Assembly: GCA_041191405.1 (NCBI GenBank)
Contig: JBEEOW010000007.1
Coordinates: 1 to 64,000, forward strand
Length of the DNA: 64,000 nucleotides
Source: JBEEOW01 sp041191405
Lineage (GTDB): Bacteria; Bacteroidota; Bacteroidia; Cytophagales; UBA9547
Reading direction: 5' to 3'
Shown here: piece by piece, positions 1 to 7,408 of the stretch
Numbering within the stretch: the stretch's first letter is position 1
Layout of the letters: each line of letters starts with the position of its first letter
The notes under the pieces: model-generated
Told to the model about the DNA's origin: nothing
The model's input: only the letters and a program-made list of their open reading frames with translations
Database searches by the model: none
Position numbers and translations under genes: made by a program

Positions 1-31
1 TCTTTTTTTGTACTTTTCATATAACAAAATA

Positions 32-61
32 AAGGTGTATGAAAACGATTTCATACACCTT
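32..61. terminator. Perfect 11-bp hairpin before comEC
   Basis: Positions 32-42 (AAGGTGTATGA) pair perfectly with 51-61, leaving an 8-nt loop. On the minus strand the stem is followed by a T-rich run (TTTATTTTG). It could therefore end a gene lying left of the window, or it could be a dispersed palindrome. It lies directly before the abrupt 5' end of the ComEC-like frame. Confidence 0.45.
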
Positions 62-72
62 CGTGTAATTAA

Positions 73-1710
73 TTGATTGTCTTTTTATTACAAAGGTTTT
101 ACCAACTATTTTTGACCATTATATCTATTTTAATAAATGGAACTCCAACTAAAATACCCAAACCACAAAATCCATTTCAATTTGATTTCAAAACATACAT
201 GCAAAGGCATGGGATTTATTATCAGCATAATATTTTTAATGATAAAATTTTCATTTTCAATACACATGATAAGGATATATTTTACTATGCATATTATTCC
301 AGACATTTTTTTGAATCAAAATTCAACTATTATATATCAGATAAAAATGCCTCAAGTATATTAAATGCAATGGTTTTGGGGATTAGAACAAATCTTGATA
401 GCGAAATTTTTGCTTCATACTCTAATTCTGGAATAATTCATATAATTGCTATTTCGGGATTGCATATTGCTTTATTTTTTACATTTCTAAGTAAAATATT
501 TTTTTGGGTTCCTAATTTTAGAAAAAATCAAATATTAATAGCATCAATTTCAATACTTTTAATGTGGAGTTATACATTTATAGCAGGATTTGGAGCATCA
601 GTAATAAGAGCAAGCATTATGTTTACCTTTATTTTAATTGGGAAATTGAGAAATAAAGGCACAAATCATATTGATATCTATAATTTACTATTCGCTTGCG
701 CTACATTTATGTTAATTTATAATCCTGATTATTTATGGGATATTGGATTTCAACTTTCGTTTGTTGCTGTACTGGGAATACTGTTCTTCAATGATTATTT
801 AAATAATATTTTCAAACCAAGATATATATTAATTAAATGGATTTGGGATATTACCACAGTTACTTTGGCTGCACAATTAGCTACATTCCCACTTACGTTG
901 TTCTATTTTAATAAGTTAACACTTAATTTTTTATTAGCAAACATAATTGTTATTCCAATTTCAAGCATATTACTTTATTTATCTATATTGTTTTTTGCAG
1001 TATTACCATTTGAAACACTTGCACAAAAAATTGCTTATTTATTGAAAGATTTAACAAATCTGATGAATTATACCGCATATTTTAATTCAAATATTCCATT
1101 AGGTATTTTCGAAAACATTCATTTTAATATTCTACAATTAATACTCTCCTATTTAGTTATTTTGTTAGTATTTTATAATATAATTCATCACTCAAAATTT
1201 ATCAAATGGATTAATATTTTACTGGTTCTAATTATCGCATTTATTCAATACATGCTTGGTTATGAGAAACATAATTCAAAAGAACAATATATTTTATATC
1301 ATTATAAGTCGCCAATTTTTTACTTTAGAAATGGTAATAGTGAATTAATATGTGCTAGTAAAAAAATGACTTCACAGCCTACAATAATTGATTATTCACT
1401 TCAAAAATTTAGAGCAAATAATTTTATCTCAAAAAGTAATACAATTACAATTGAAAATAATGCAAGTAATTTAAATTATTCTATTTTTGTAATTAATGGT
1501 AAAAGGATTGTCTACCTGTTTAATAAGGTAGAAAAAAAAGAATTATCTAAATTGGGGGCAGATTTTATATTTATTCCTGATTATTTAAATAATTATTTAA
1601 AGGATTACCTTTCGATTGAGAAGTCGACTATTATTGTAAATAATATTGGTAACAATTTGATTTATAAAAATTTACACTCGCTAAGTAAGCAAGGTGCAAT
1701 TAAAATTTAA
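73..1710 (+). CDS. comEC: ComEC/Rec2-like DNA-uptake channel protein, 5'-truncated
   Basis: Polytopic membrane protein of the ComEC/Rec2 family, which carries transforming DNA across the inner membrane. The hallmark segment HIIAISGLHIALFF is at about residues 125-138. It is followed by some eight hydrophobic helices (Competence domain, to about residue 390) and a soluble C-terminal part. The first 50 residues match the end of the N-terminal OB-like domain (NPFQFDFKTYM, then GIYYQ). The frame opens at a TTG directly after an in-frame TAA at 70-72, so the expected N-terminal helices and most of the OB-like domain (roughly 100-150 residues) are missing. The first in-frame ATG is at 199, inside the conserved part. 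I infer a truncated or frameshifted gene, or an unusual short form. The crotonase gene starts 2 nt after its stop. Confidence 0.7.
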   Translation: MIVFLLQRFYQLFLTIISILINGTPTKIPKPQNPFQFDFKTYMQRHGIYYQHNIFNDKIFIFNTHDKDIFYYAYYSRHFFESKFNYYISDKNASSILNAMVLGIRTNLDSEIFASYSNSGIIHIIAISGLHIALFFTFLSKIFFWVPNFRKNQILIASISILLMWSYTFIAGFGASVIRASIMFTFILIGKLRNKGTNHIDIYNLLFACATFMLIYNPDYLWDIGFQLSFVAVLGILFFNDYLNNIFKPRYILIKWIWDITTVTLAAQLATFPLTLFYFNKLTLNFLLANIIVIPISSILLYLSILFFAVLPFETLAQKIAYLLKDLTNLMNYTAYFNSNIPLGIFENIHFNILQLILSYLVILLVFYNIIHHSKFIKWINILLVLIIAFIQYMLGYEKHNSKEQYILYHYKSPIFYFRNGNSELICASKKMTSQPTIIDYSLQKFRANNFISKSNTITIENNASNLNYSIFVINGKRIVYLFNKVEKKELSKLGADFIFIPDYLNNYLKDYLSIEKSTIIVNNIGNNLIYKNLHSLSKQGAIKI

Positions 1711-1712
1711 CT

Positions 1713-2480
1713 ATGTTAATCACAGAAATAAAAAATAGAATTGGCATTTTAACTCTTAACAGACAAGAAAAAAGAAATGCATTATCCCCAGAATTAATTG
1801 AAGCTTTAAAAAGCAAATTAATTGAATGGAAAAACGATGAAAACATTAAAGTAATCATTCTTAAAGCAAATGGAGAAGCTTTTTGTGCTGGTGCTGACCT
1901 CGCTTATTTACAAAAACTTCAAACTAATACTTTTGAAGAAAATATCGAAGATTCAACAGAATTGATGGAATTATTTTCAATGATATACCACTATCCTAAA
2001 GTGATTATTTCTGAAATTCAAGGTGCTGCTTTGGCAGGTGGTTGTGGATTAGCAACAGTAACAGATTTTTCATTTGCTTCTGAAAAAGCAACATTTGGAT
2101 ATACAGAAGCTAGGATAGGATTTATTCCTGCTATAGTAATGATTTTTTTATTAAGAAAAATAGGTGAAGGTCGTGCAAAGGAACTATTATTAAGTGCAAA
2201 TATTATCGATGCCGAACAAGCATTTTATTATGGATTAATAAATAAAGTTTTGCCACACGAAAATCTTGAAGAATATGTATTGAATTATGCTCAAAATTTA
2301 TGTGATCAAAATTCCGCTATATCAATGAAATTGACTAAGTTGATGATCAATAATGTACATGAAATGCCAATTGAAACTGCTTTAAAATATGCAGCCGAAG
2401 AGAATGCAAGAGCACGTATGACAATCGATTGTAAAGTTGGTATTGAAAGTTTTTTAAATAAGCAAAAACCAATTTGGTAA
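1713..2480 (+). CDS. Enoyl-CoA hydratase/isomerase (crotonase) family protein
   Basis: Single-domain crotonase of 255 residues, the usual length. The oxyanion-hole segments are visible: CAGADLAYL (about 57-65) and GAALAGGCGLA (about 102-112). The stretch TEARIGFIPAIV followed by LRKIGE resembles methylglutaconyl-CoA hydratases (leucine degradation) more than classical FadB-type hydratases. That substrate is an inference; a general enoyl-CoA hydratase is equally possible. It begins 2 nt after the comEC-like stop, so the two are probably cotranscribed although functionally unrelated. The protein should be cytosolic. Confidence 0.85.
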   Translation: MLITEIKNRIGILTLNRQEKRNALSPELIEALKSKLIEWKNDENIKVIILKANGEAFCAGADLAYLQKLQTNTFEENIEDSTELMELFSMIYHYPKVIISEIQGAALAGGCGLATVTDFSFASEKATFGYTEARIGFIPAIVMIFLLRKIGEGRAKELLLSANIIDAEQAFYYGLINKVLPHENLEEYVLNYAQNLCDQNSAISMKLTKLMINNVHEMPIETALKYAAEENARARMTIDCKVGIESFLNKQKPIW

Positions 2481-2538
2481 TAATAAATAACACATATTTC
2501 AATAATTTTTAGTATTATTGAATAATAACTTAAAAATC

Positions 2539-3459
2539 ATGAAAAATAAGTTTTTTGAATATTATAATCCTTCAGATCAAGAAATAAATGAAGTTTGGAT
2601 AAAAGGTACATTTACTTTTGACTCAAATGCTTTGTTAAATTTATATAGATATTCTCCAAAAGCCAGAAGTGCTTTCTTTAAAATTTTGGAAAATATTTCG
2701 TACAGAACAAAACTAACCCACGAAGCTGCTTATCGATTTCATAGGTATCGTCAAGGTATTATTCAATCACAAGGTATTGTATATAAAACCATTAGAGATT
2801 TCTTAAAGAAGAAAGAAAATGAAATTCACCAAGAATTAAATGGTTATAACCGATATAGTTATCTTGAGATTGATTTAGTAAGAAAACATTTAAATCAATC
2901 TCTTGATACAATTTCTACTGAATTAGAAAGAATAGAATCGCAGCAACAAAATTATATTGAATCTGATATCATTTTAGATACTTTATCAAATGTTTTGGAT
3001 GATTCAAAAATTGGAGAACCTTATACAAACGATAGGTTAGAAGATATTTTCGAAATCGGAAGAGAACGTTTTCAAAAACAAATTGCTCCAGGTTATGTAC
3101 CTCGTCAAGGTGAAAAAACACACGATGAGCACATAGTTTATAGCGATTTAATTATGTGGTTCCAATTAATTGATGAAGCTAAAAGGCAAAACAAACCTTT
3201 AATTTTAGTTACTGACGAACTAAAAGAAGATTGGTGGGAACGTTCGAGCTCAAAGCAACATTCTGTTGCAAAAAGAGAGTTATTAAAAGAATTTTACAAT
3301 GAAACCAAGCAAAAAATATATTTCTATACCATGGAAAATTTTATAACTTTTGCTATGAATAGATTTGTAAATAATGTTGACGAAGATGTAATTCAGGAAA
3401 TTATCAACATAAAACAAAAAGACAAAGAATTGAGACACGTAGAAAAAATTATTTCATAA
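2539..3459 (+). CDS. PIN-like domain protein (PIN_8 type)
   Basis: Cytosolic protein of 306 residues. The N-terminal FTFDSNALLNLYRY gives the first acidic residue of a PIN-type nuclease site. The C-terminal half has further acidic segments (KTHDEHIVYSDLIMW and ILVTDELKEDWW), where PIN_8 proteins place the other metal-binding Asp/Glu. The middle, about residues 75-150, is rich in Lys, Glu and Gln and probably helical. The frame extends to a TTG at 2518, but the ATG at 2539 is the better start. No antitoxin gene is adjacent; it is followed by its own strong terminator, so it stands alone. RNA cleavage is inferred from the family. Such genes are often found as orphans or near defence genes. Confidence 0.75.
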   Translation: MKNKFFEYYNPSDQEINEVWIKGTFTFDSNALLNLYRYSPKARSAFFKILENISYRTKLTHEAAYRFHRYRQGIIQSQGIVYKTIRDFLKKKENEIHQELNGYNRYSYLEIDLVRKHLNQSLDTISTELERIESQQQNYIESDIILDTLSNVLDDSKIGEPYTNDRLEDIFEIGRERFQKQIAPGYVPRQGEKTHDEHIVYSDLIMWFQLIDEAKRQNKPLILVTDELKEDWWERSSSKQHSVAKRELLKEFYNETKQKIYFYTMENFITFAMNRFVNNVDEDVIQEIINIKQKDKELRHVEKIIS

Positions 3460-3477
3460 ATTTATTTACCATTCAGC

Positions 3478-3512
3478 AAAAAAGCATTGATAAAAAATAT
3501 CAATGCTTTTTT
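3478..3512 (+). terminator. Rho-independent terminator after the PIN-like gene
   Basis: A perfect 15-bp stem (3478-3492 with 3498-3512) and A5 loop, followed by a further T run. It ends the PIN-like transcript and insulates the ECF sigma gene downstream. Confidence 0.85.
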
Positions 3513-3517
3513 GTTTT

Positions 3518-3539
3518 TTTTCATTTTTCTAGGTGACCT
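3518..3539 (+). promoter_or_regulatory. ECF-module upstream element (TTTTCAT..GGTGACCT)
   Basis: This 22-nt stretch is identical at 19 of 22 positions to 50842-50863 (minus strand), upstream of the other ECF sigma gene. In both places the GGTnACC core ends exactly 40 nt before the sigma ATG. I infer a promoter recognised by the ECF factors themselves (autoregulation) or by a shared factor. Confidence 0.6.
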
Positions 3540-3578
3540 TTTTACATTTTCTTATTAAGTAAGTATAATCAACATTTT

Positions 3579-4121
3579 ATGACAAACGACGAATCTATTT
3601 TATTGATGCTCAAAACCGAAGTTTCGGAAAAGAATATCAAAATTTTATACACCTACTTCCCTCCTATTAAAAGGTTTATAATGAACAATGGAGGCTCTAC
3701 TGACGATGCTTTTGATACTTTTCAAGATGCTTTATTGATTTTAATTAATAAGGTTAAAACAACTGATTTTCAATTGACTTCAAGCTTAAGTACTTATTTG
3801 TTTTCAGTTTGTAAATACCAATGGCAAATTAAATTAACCAAACAAAACCGATTTGCTCAATTTGCAAAGCATTTTACTGAAAATGAGGTAATTACAGAAC
3901 AAGAAGACGACTCAAAATACACCAACGCAAACAAAGCATTTTTGTTATTAGGCGAAAAATGCAAAGCATTATTGACTGCTTTTTACTACCAAAAACTAAA
4001 CATGGTACAAATTGCTGAAAATTTTGGCTACGATTCAGAAAAAGTAGCTAAAAATCAGAAATACAAGTGTTTAGAAAAAGCCAGATTAGAGTACAGTAAA
4101 TTGTCAACCTCAAACCAATAA
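3579..4121 (+). CDS. ECF-type RNA polymerase sigma factor
   Basis: Sigma-70 family protein of 180 residues with two domains. Region 2 holds DAFDTFQDALLILINKV and TYLFSVCKYQW (about 43-90). Region 4 is a helix-turn-helix around LGEKCKALLTAFYYQKLNMVQIAENFGY (about 125-155), with the conserved NQKYKCL after it. Regions 1 and 3 are absent, as in other extracytoplasmic-function factors. The next gene, 4 nt downstream, codes for a one-helix membrane protein with an anti-sigma-like cytoplasmic end, which is the normal arrangement for such pairs. It is a paralogue of the sigma factor at 50230-50802, and both share the upstream GGTnACC element. The signal sensed is unknown. Confidence 0.9.
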   Translation: MTNDESILLMLKTEVSEKNIKILYTYFPPIKRFIMNNGGSTDDAFDTFQDALLILINKVKTTDFQLTSSLSTYLFSVCKYQWQIKLTKQNRFAQFAKHFTENEVITEQEDDSKYTNANKAFLLLGEKCKALLTAFYYQKLNMVQIAENFGYDSEKVAKNQKYKCLEKARLEYSKLSTSNQ

Positions 4122-4125
4122 TGCC

Positions 4126-6495
4126 ATGTCGAATTTTGAATTAATAGAGCAATACTTGAATAATGAATTGTCGGCTGAAGAAAAAGCAGTTTTTGAACAA
4201 TCATTAACACAAAATGAAGATTTAAAATCAGATTTTGAATTTCATCAAAACCTTAGAAAAGCAATTGAAAATGAAGCTTATAAATCTGTAATTCAGCAAT
4301 CAACCAATAATTACAAAAACTGGATTAAATTCAAATCAGGGCTTATTTTCGCTGCAATTATAACATTGTTTGTTGTAGCTGTAGTTGTGCTTTCGTATAG
4401 AAAATTGGATGATAAAAGTAAGGAGAAAAGTGAGGATTCAGGTGTTAAAATAGAATCCCCAACACAAATTCAAAAAGCAACCTCAGAAATTGGCGAAATT
4501 ATAAAATCAATTTTACCTAAACCAATTTTAGATTTATTTGAAAAGGAAAATGTAATTGATAAAATTGGAACAATTACACCTGTAGAAGAAAATATTTGGG
4601 CAGAAAAATATTTACCCAAACAAGATTTTTTAATTGATAATCAAAAAGATACAATTATTGAAACTGAAAATGGTTTAGTGTTTTTTATACCAGGAAATAC
4701 TTCAGTTGATGAAAATTCAAATCCTATTAAGGGAACAATAACGTATCAAATTCAAGAAGCTTTTACTCCAGCAGATATTATTTTGGCAGGGTTAGATACT
4801 CGTTCAAATGGTTCTACACTTGAAACAGGTGGAATGTTTAAAATAAACGCATTTCAGAATGGTACAGAGTTAAAAATAGATAATAATAAAGCTATAACTG
4901 TTGATGTGCCACAAATTAACGAAAACACAAAAGACTTTAAAATATATGATGGTGAAGTGAAAAATGGAAATATTAATTGGATAAACCCTAAAGATTTAAA
5001 CAATTATTTAACACCAATTGATATGAGTTTACTTAATTTTTTACCTCCAAACTTTGAGATTACGGCTCAAAATCAAGGGTTAACATGCAATAAAACTATT
5101 TTAGATAGCATCTATTTTTCATTTGCAATTGATACAAATAGATTTAAAATATTTTATCACAATTTTGATTATCGTAACGAAAATAGCAATAAATTTAAAT
5201 TGATCTACAAAAAATATTTAGATTTATGTGAAAAAAATAAAAATGAAAAAACAGAATTGAATTTTCATATATACAAAAAAGAAAATGGAGAGTTTGCGTA
5301 TGAAGCTGGGATAATTTCCAAACCTAATTTCTCAAAATTCATAAATCCTTCTTCAATAAAAAGTTTTTGGAGTAAAGATTACAATAATACAATTTTTGCA
5401 ACTAAGGAATTTGAAGAAAGAATGCAGTATATTTTCACTACTTGTAATCCTCAATTAGTAAAACTTTATATTGATAATATAGACAAAAACCTTTGGGAGA
5501 TTGATGAAATGGCTTCAAATATTTGTACTGTAGAAGTTGAAAAACAAAAATTTAAAGCTTTTGCATCATTAAAACATACAAAAATTAAGAACTCTAATTC
5601 AGAGCAAATTCAAGCATTAAAAATGTATTATGATAAAAGATATGCTATCATAATGAACGAGTTAAAGCAAAATGCACTTGCAGAGCAAAAAAGAATTGAA
5701 GAATTTAATAAAGCAAAAAAACAACAAAACGATGCAGAAAATGCTAAAATTAGCGATATGCTTAGGCAAGAAATTGCTCAGAATACCTATCAAATTGCAA
5801 AACAACAAGGTTTAAATCCTAATATTCCAATATTTAAAAAAATTAGAGAAAATGCTAAAAAACAAAAAGATAGACTAAGTTTTAATATTTCTTTGAGTAA
5901 AAATGTAAAATATAAACCCAAAACTATTTCTGTAGCTATAAGCTCTTTTGGATGGAAAAATATTGATAAACTAACTTCTGAAAGAAACACATTTTCAATT
6001 ACTCAAAATGGTAAAACTGGAACTATTATTTATAATCCTTTTAAAATGATAGTTAATAGAATAAATCAATTTGATAGAACACTTGCATACTTATTACCAA
6101 ATGAATTAAATAGTTTTATGAGAATGAAAAATCAGGATTCTATTTTTACTGAAAAGTTAAATGCAAATTTTAAGTATAATAGTTTAATTATTGGATTTAA
6201 AGATGAAAAACAATATTTCTTTGAGAAATCTGTATCAGATTCTGTAATACCAAATATTAAACTTAATTACATTACAAAAGATGATTTAACTAATTTTTTA
6301 AATCAAAAATACCATAAACAAGCCCAGCTAGATTTAAATCAAGATATTAATTATCAGATACTTGATTTAAATTATCAGAAAAAATATAAAGATTATTATA
6401 AAATTAATGAAGTCAAAGGCTTTTTAAAGAAAGATGTATTTCCTTGTGATATTTATGATAATGATGTTGAAAAAAGAGGACCAATTCAATTTTAG
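4126..6495 (+). CDS. Anti-sigma-like membrane protein with very large extracytoplasmic domain
   Basis: A 789-residue protein with a cytoplasmic N-terminus of about 70 residues (FELIEQYLNNELSAEE), one transmembrane helix at about 73-93, and about 690 residues outside the inner membrane. The N-terminal segment resembles that of the protease partner of the second ECF factor (FELIEKY at 50221-49166), so I infer that it binds the sigma factor. The outer part has a beta-rich stretch (about 160-310; a segment like TITYQIQEAFTPADII is common in carboxypeptidase-regulatory-like proteins), then a Lys/Gln/Ala-rich probable coiled coil (about 500-600). I recognise no named enzymatic domain. A sensor or regulator of the upstream sigma factor is the likely role; the ligand is unknown. 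Confidence 0.7.
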   Translation: MSNFELIEQYLNNELSAEEKAVFEQSLTQNEDLKSDFEFHQNLRKAIENEAYKSVIQQSTNNYKNWIKFKSGLIFAAIITLFVVAVVVLSYRKLDDKSKEKSEDSGVKIESPTQIQKATSEIGEIIKSILPKPILDLFEKENVIDKIGTITPVEENIWAEKYLPKQDFLIDNQKDTIIETENGLVFFIPGNTSVDENSNPIKGTITYQIQEAFTPADIILAGLDTRSNGSTLETGGMFKINAFQNGTELKIDNNKAITVDVPQINENTKDFKIYDGEVKNGNINWINPKDLNNYLTPIDMSLLNFLPPNFEITAQNQGLTCNKTILDSIYFSFAIDTNRFKIFYHNFDYRNENSNKFKLIYKKYLDLCEKNKNEKTELNFHIYKKENGEFAYEAGIISKPNFSKFINPSSIKSFWSKDYNNTIFATKEFEERMQYIFTTCNPQLVKLYIDNIDKNLWEIDEMASNICTVEVEKQKFKAFASLKHTKIKNSNSEQIQALKMYYDKRYAIIMNELKQNALAEQKRIEEFNKAKKQQNDAENAKISDMLRQEIAQNTYQIAKQQGLNPNIPIFKKIRENAKKQKDRLSFNISLSKNVKYKPKTISVAISSFGWKNIDKLTSERNTFSITQNGKTGTIIYNPFKMIVNRINQFDRTLAYLLPNELNSFMRMKNQDSIFTEKLNANFKYNSLIIGFKDEKQYFFEKSVSDSVIPNIKLNYITKDDLTNFLNQKYHKQAQLDLNQDINYQILDLNYQKKYKDYYKINEVKGFLKKDVFPCDIYDNDVEKRGPIQF

Positions 6496-6510
6496 TAATA
6501 ATCAATTATA

Positions 6511-6543
6511 AAACCTATAAGGTTTTCAAAACCTTATAGGTTT
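6511..6543. terminator. Perfect 16-bp palindrome (CCTATAAGG type)
   Basis: 6511-6526 pairs with 6528-6543 around a single C. It lies 15 nt after the anti-sigma-like stop, with T on one side and A on the other, so it may terminate in both directions. Its layout, CCTnnnAGG-TTTT-N-AAAA-CCTnnnAGG, is shared with the elements at 46041 and 49124. Confidence 0.7.
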
Positions 6544-6563
6544 AAAAAATCAAACTCAAACTT

Positions 6564-7085
6564 ATGACTCCAAAAAAAGAATCCATAGAACAAACATTTA
6601 ATCAATATTTTCAAGCAATTGCATTGAATAACAATGCTTTGGTTTTAGAATATATTCATCCAAAAGTATTTGATTTAGTGCCAAAACATGCCATGTTAGC
6701 GACAATGAATCAGTTCAGTGAAGACAATCAAAGTATTTCTATCAAAAAACACAAAATCAAAGACATATCTAAAATAATTGAAAATGATGGATTTAGTTTT
6801 GCATTTGTGAAATACCAATATAAAATTCAAGTCCAATTCAAAGCTGAATCTGCTGATGAAATTGAAGCTAAAGAGTTTACAATAGCTATGTTAAAAGCCC
6901 AATATGGAAAAAGTAATGTGGAACTTGATAAAAACTTAAATTTACTTACCGCTAAGGTTAAAAAATCAATGTTTGCTGTTTATAATGAGTCTTGGTTTAG
7001 CTGGAAACTAATTGAAAATAAACCATCTATGAAGGATATTTTGAATGAAATTATTCCTAAAAAGATTATAAAAAAGTTGTGTTAA
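6564..7085 (+). CDS. Hypothetical cytosolic protein, possibly NTF2-like
   Basis: Protein of 173 residues with no signal peptide or membrane helix and a lysine-rich tail. The opening (IEQTFNQYFQAIALNNNALVLEYIHPKVFDLVP) and alternating hydrophobic strands towards a final SWKL are reminiscent of NTF2-like folds. I do not recognise a family and claim no function. It is separated from the sensor gene by a palindrome and followed 20 nt later by the 119-bp dispersed repeat. Confidence 0.65.
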   Translation: MTPKKESIEQTFNQYFQAIALNNNALVLEYIHPKVFDLVPKHAMLATMNQFSEDNQSISIKKHKIKDISKIIENDGFSFAFVKYQYKIQVQFKAESADEIEAKEFTIAMLKAQYGKSNVELDKNLNLLTAKVKKSMFAVYNESWFSWKLIENKPSMKDILNEIIPKKIIKKLC

Positions 7086-7104
7086 TAAACTATTGCAAGT
7101 GTTA

Positions 7105-7223
7105 TCAGCGAAAAATTACCTTTACTTATGCTTCGACAAGCTCAGCAACCGTAAAGTTAATTTTTCGAGTAACTAATACTCGAAAACGGTCACTGAGCCC
7201 GTCGAAGTGTAAGTTTTCGCTAA
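7105..7223 (-). repeat. 119-bp palindromic dispersed repeat, copy 1
   Basis: This copy is the reverse complement of the element at 30597-30715, with about 109 of 119 positions identical by hand alignment. Each copy has TTAGCGAAAA/TTTTCGCTAA-type ends and an inner inverted pair (CTTCGACAAGCTCAG against CTGAGCCCGTCGAAG). It is non-coding and resembles REP/MITE-type elements frequent in Bacteroidota. It fills the first part of the 323-bp gap before priA. The rest, 7224-7408, is AT-rich leader in which I see no gene and no convincing promoter box. Confidence 0.8.
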
Positions 7224-7408
7224 TTTTTTTTTATTTAAACAATTACTAATTTACTGTCTATAATTATTTAATAAATTAACAATTCTTGACATAAATCTAA
7301 TTTTGAGTATTATAGCCATTCATTACTTAACTAATTTTTATTGTACAGCTTTTTATTAGATATTTGTATTAGTACAAAATACAGTACTTGTTAATTTCAA
7401 AATAGAAT

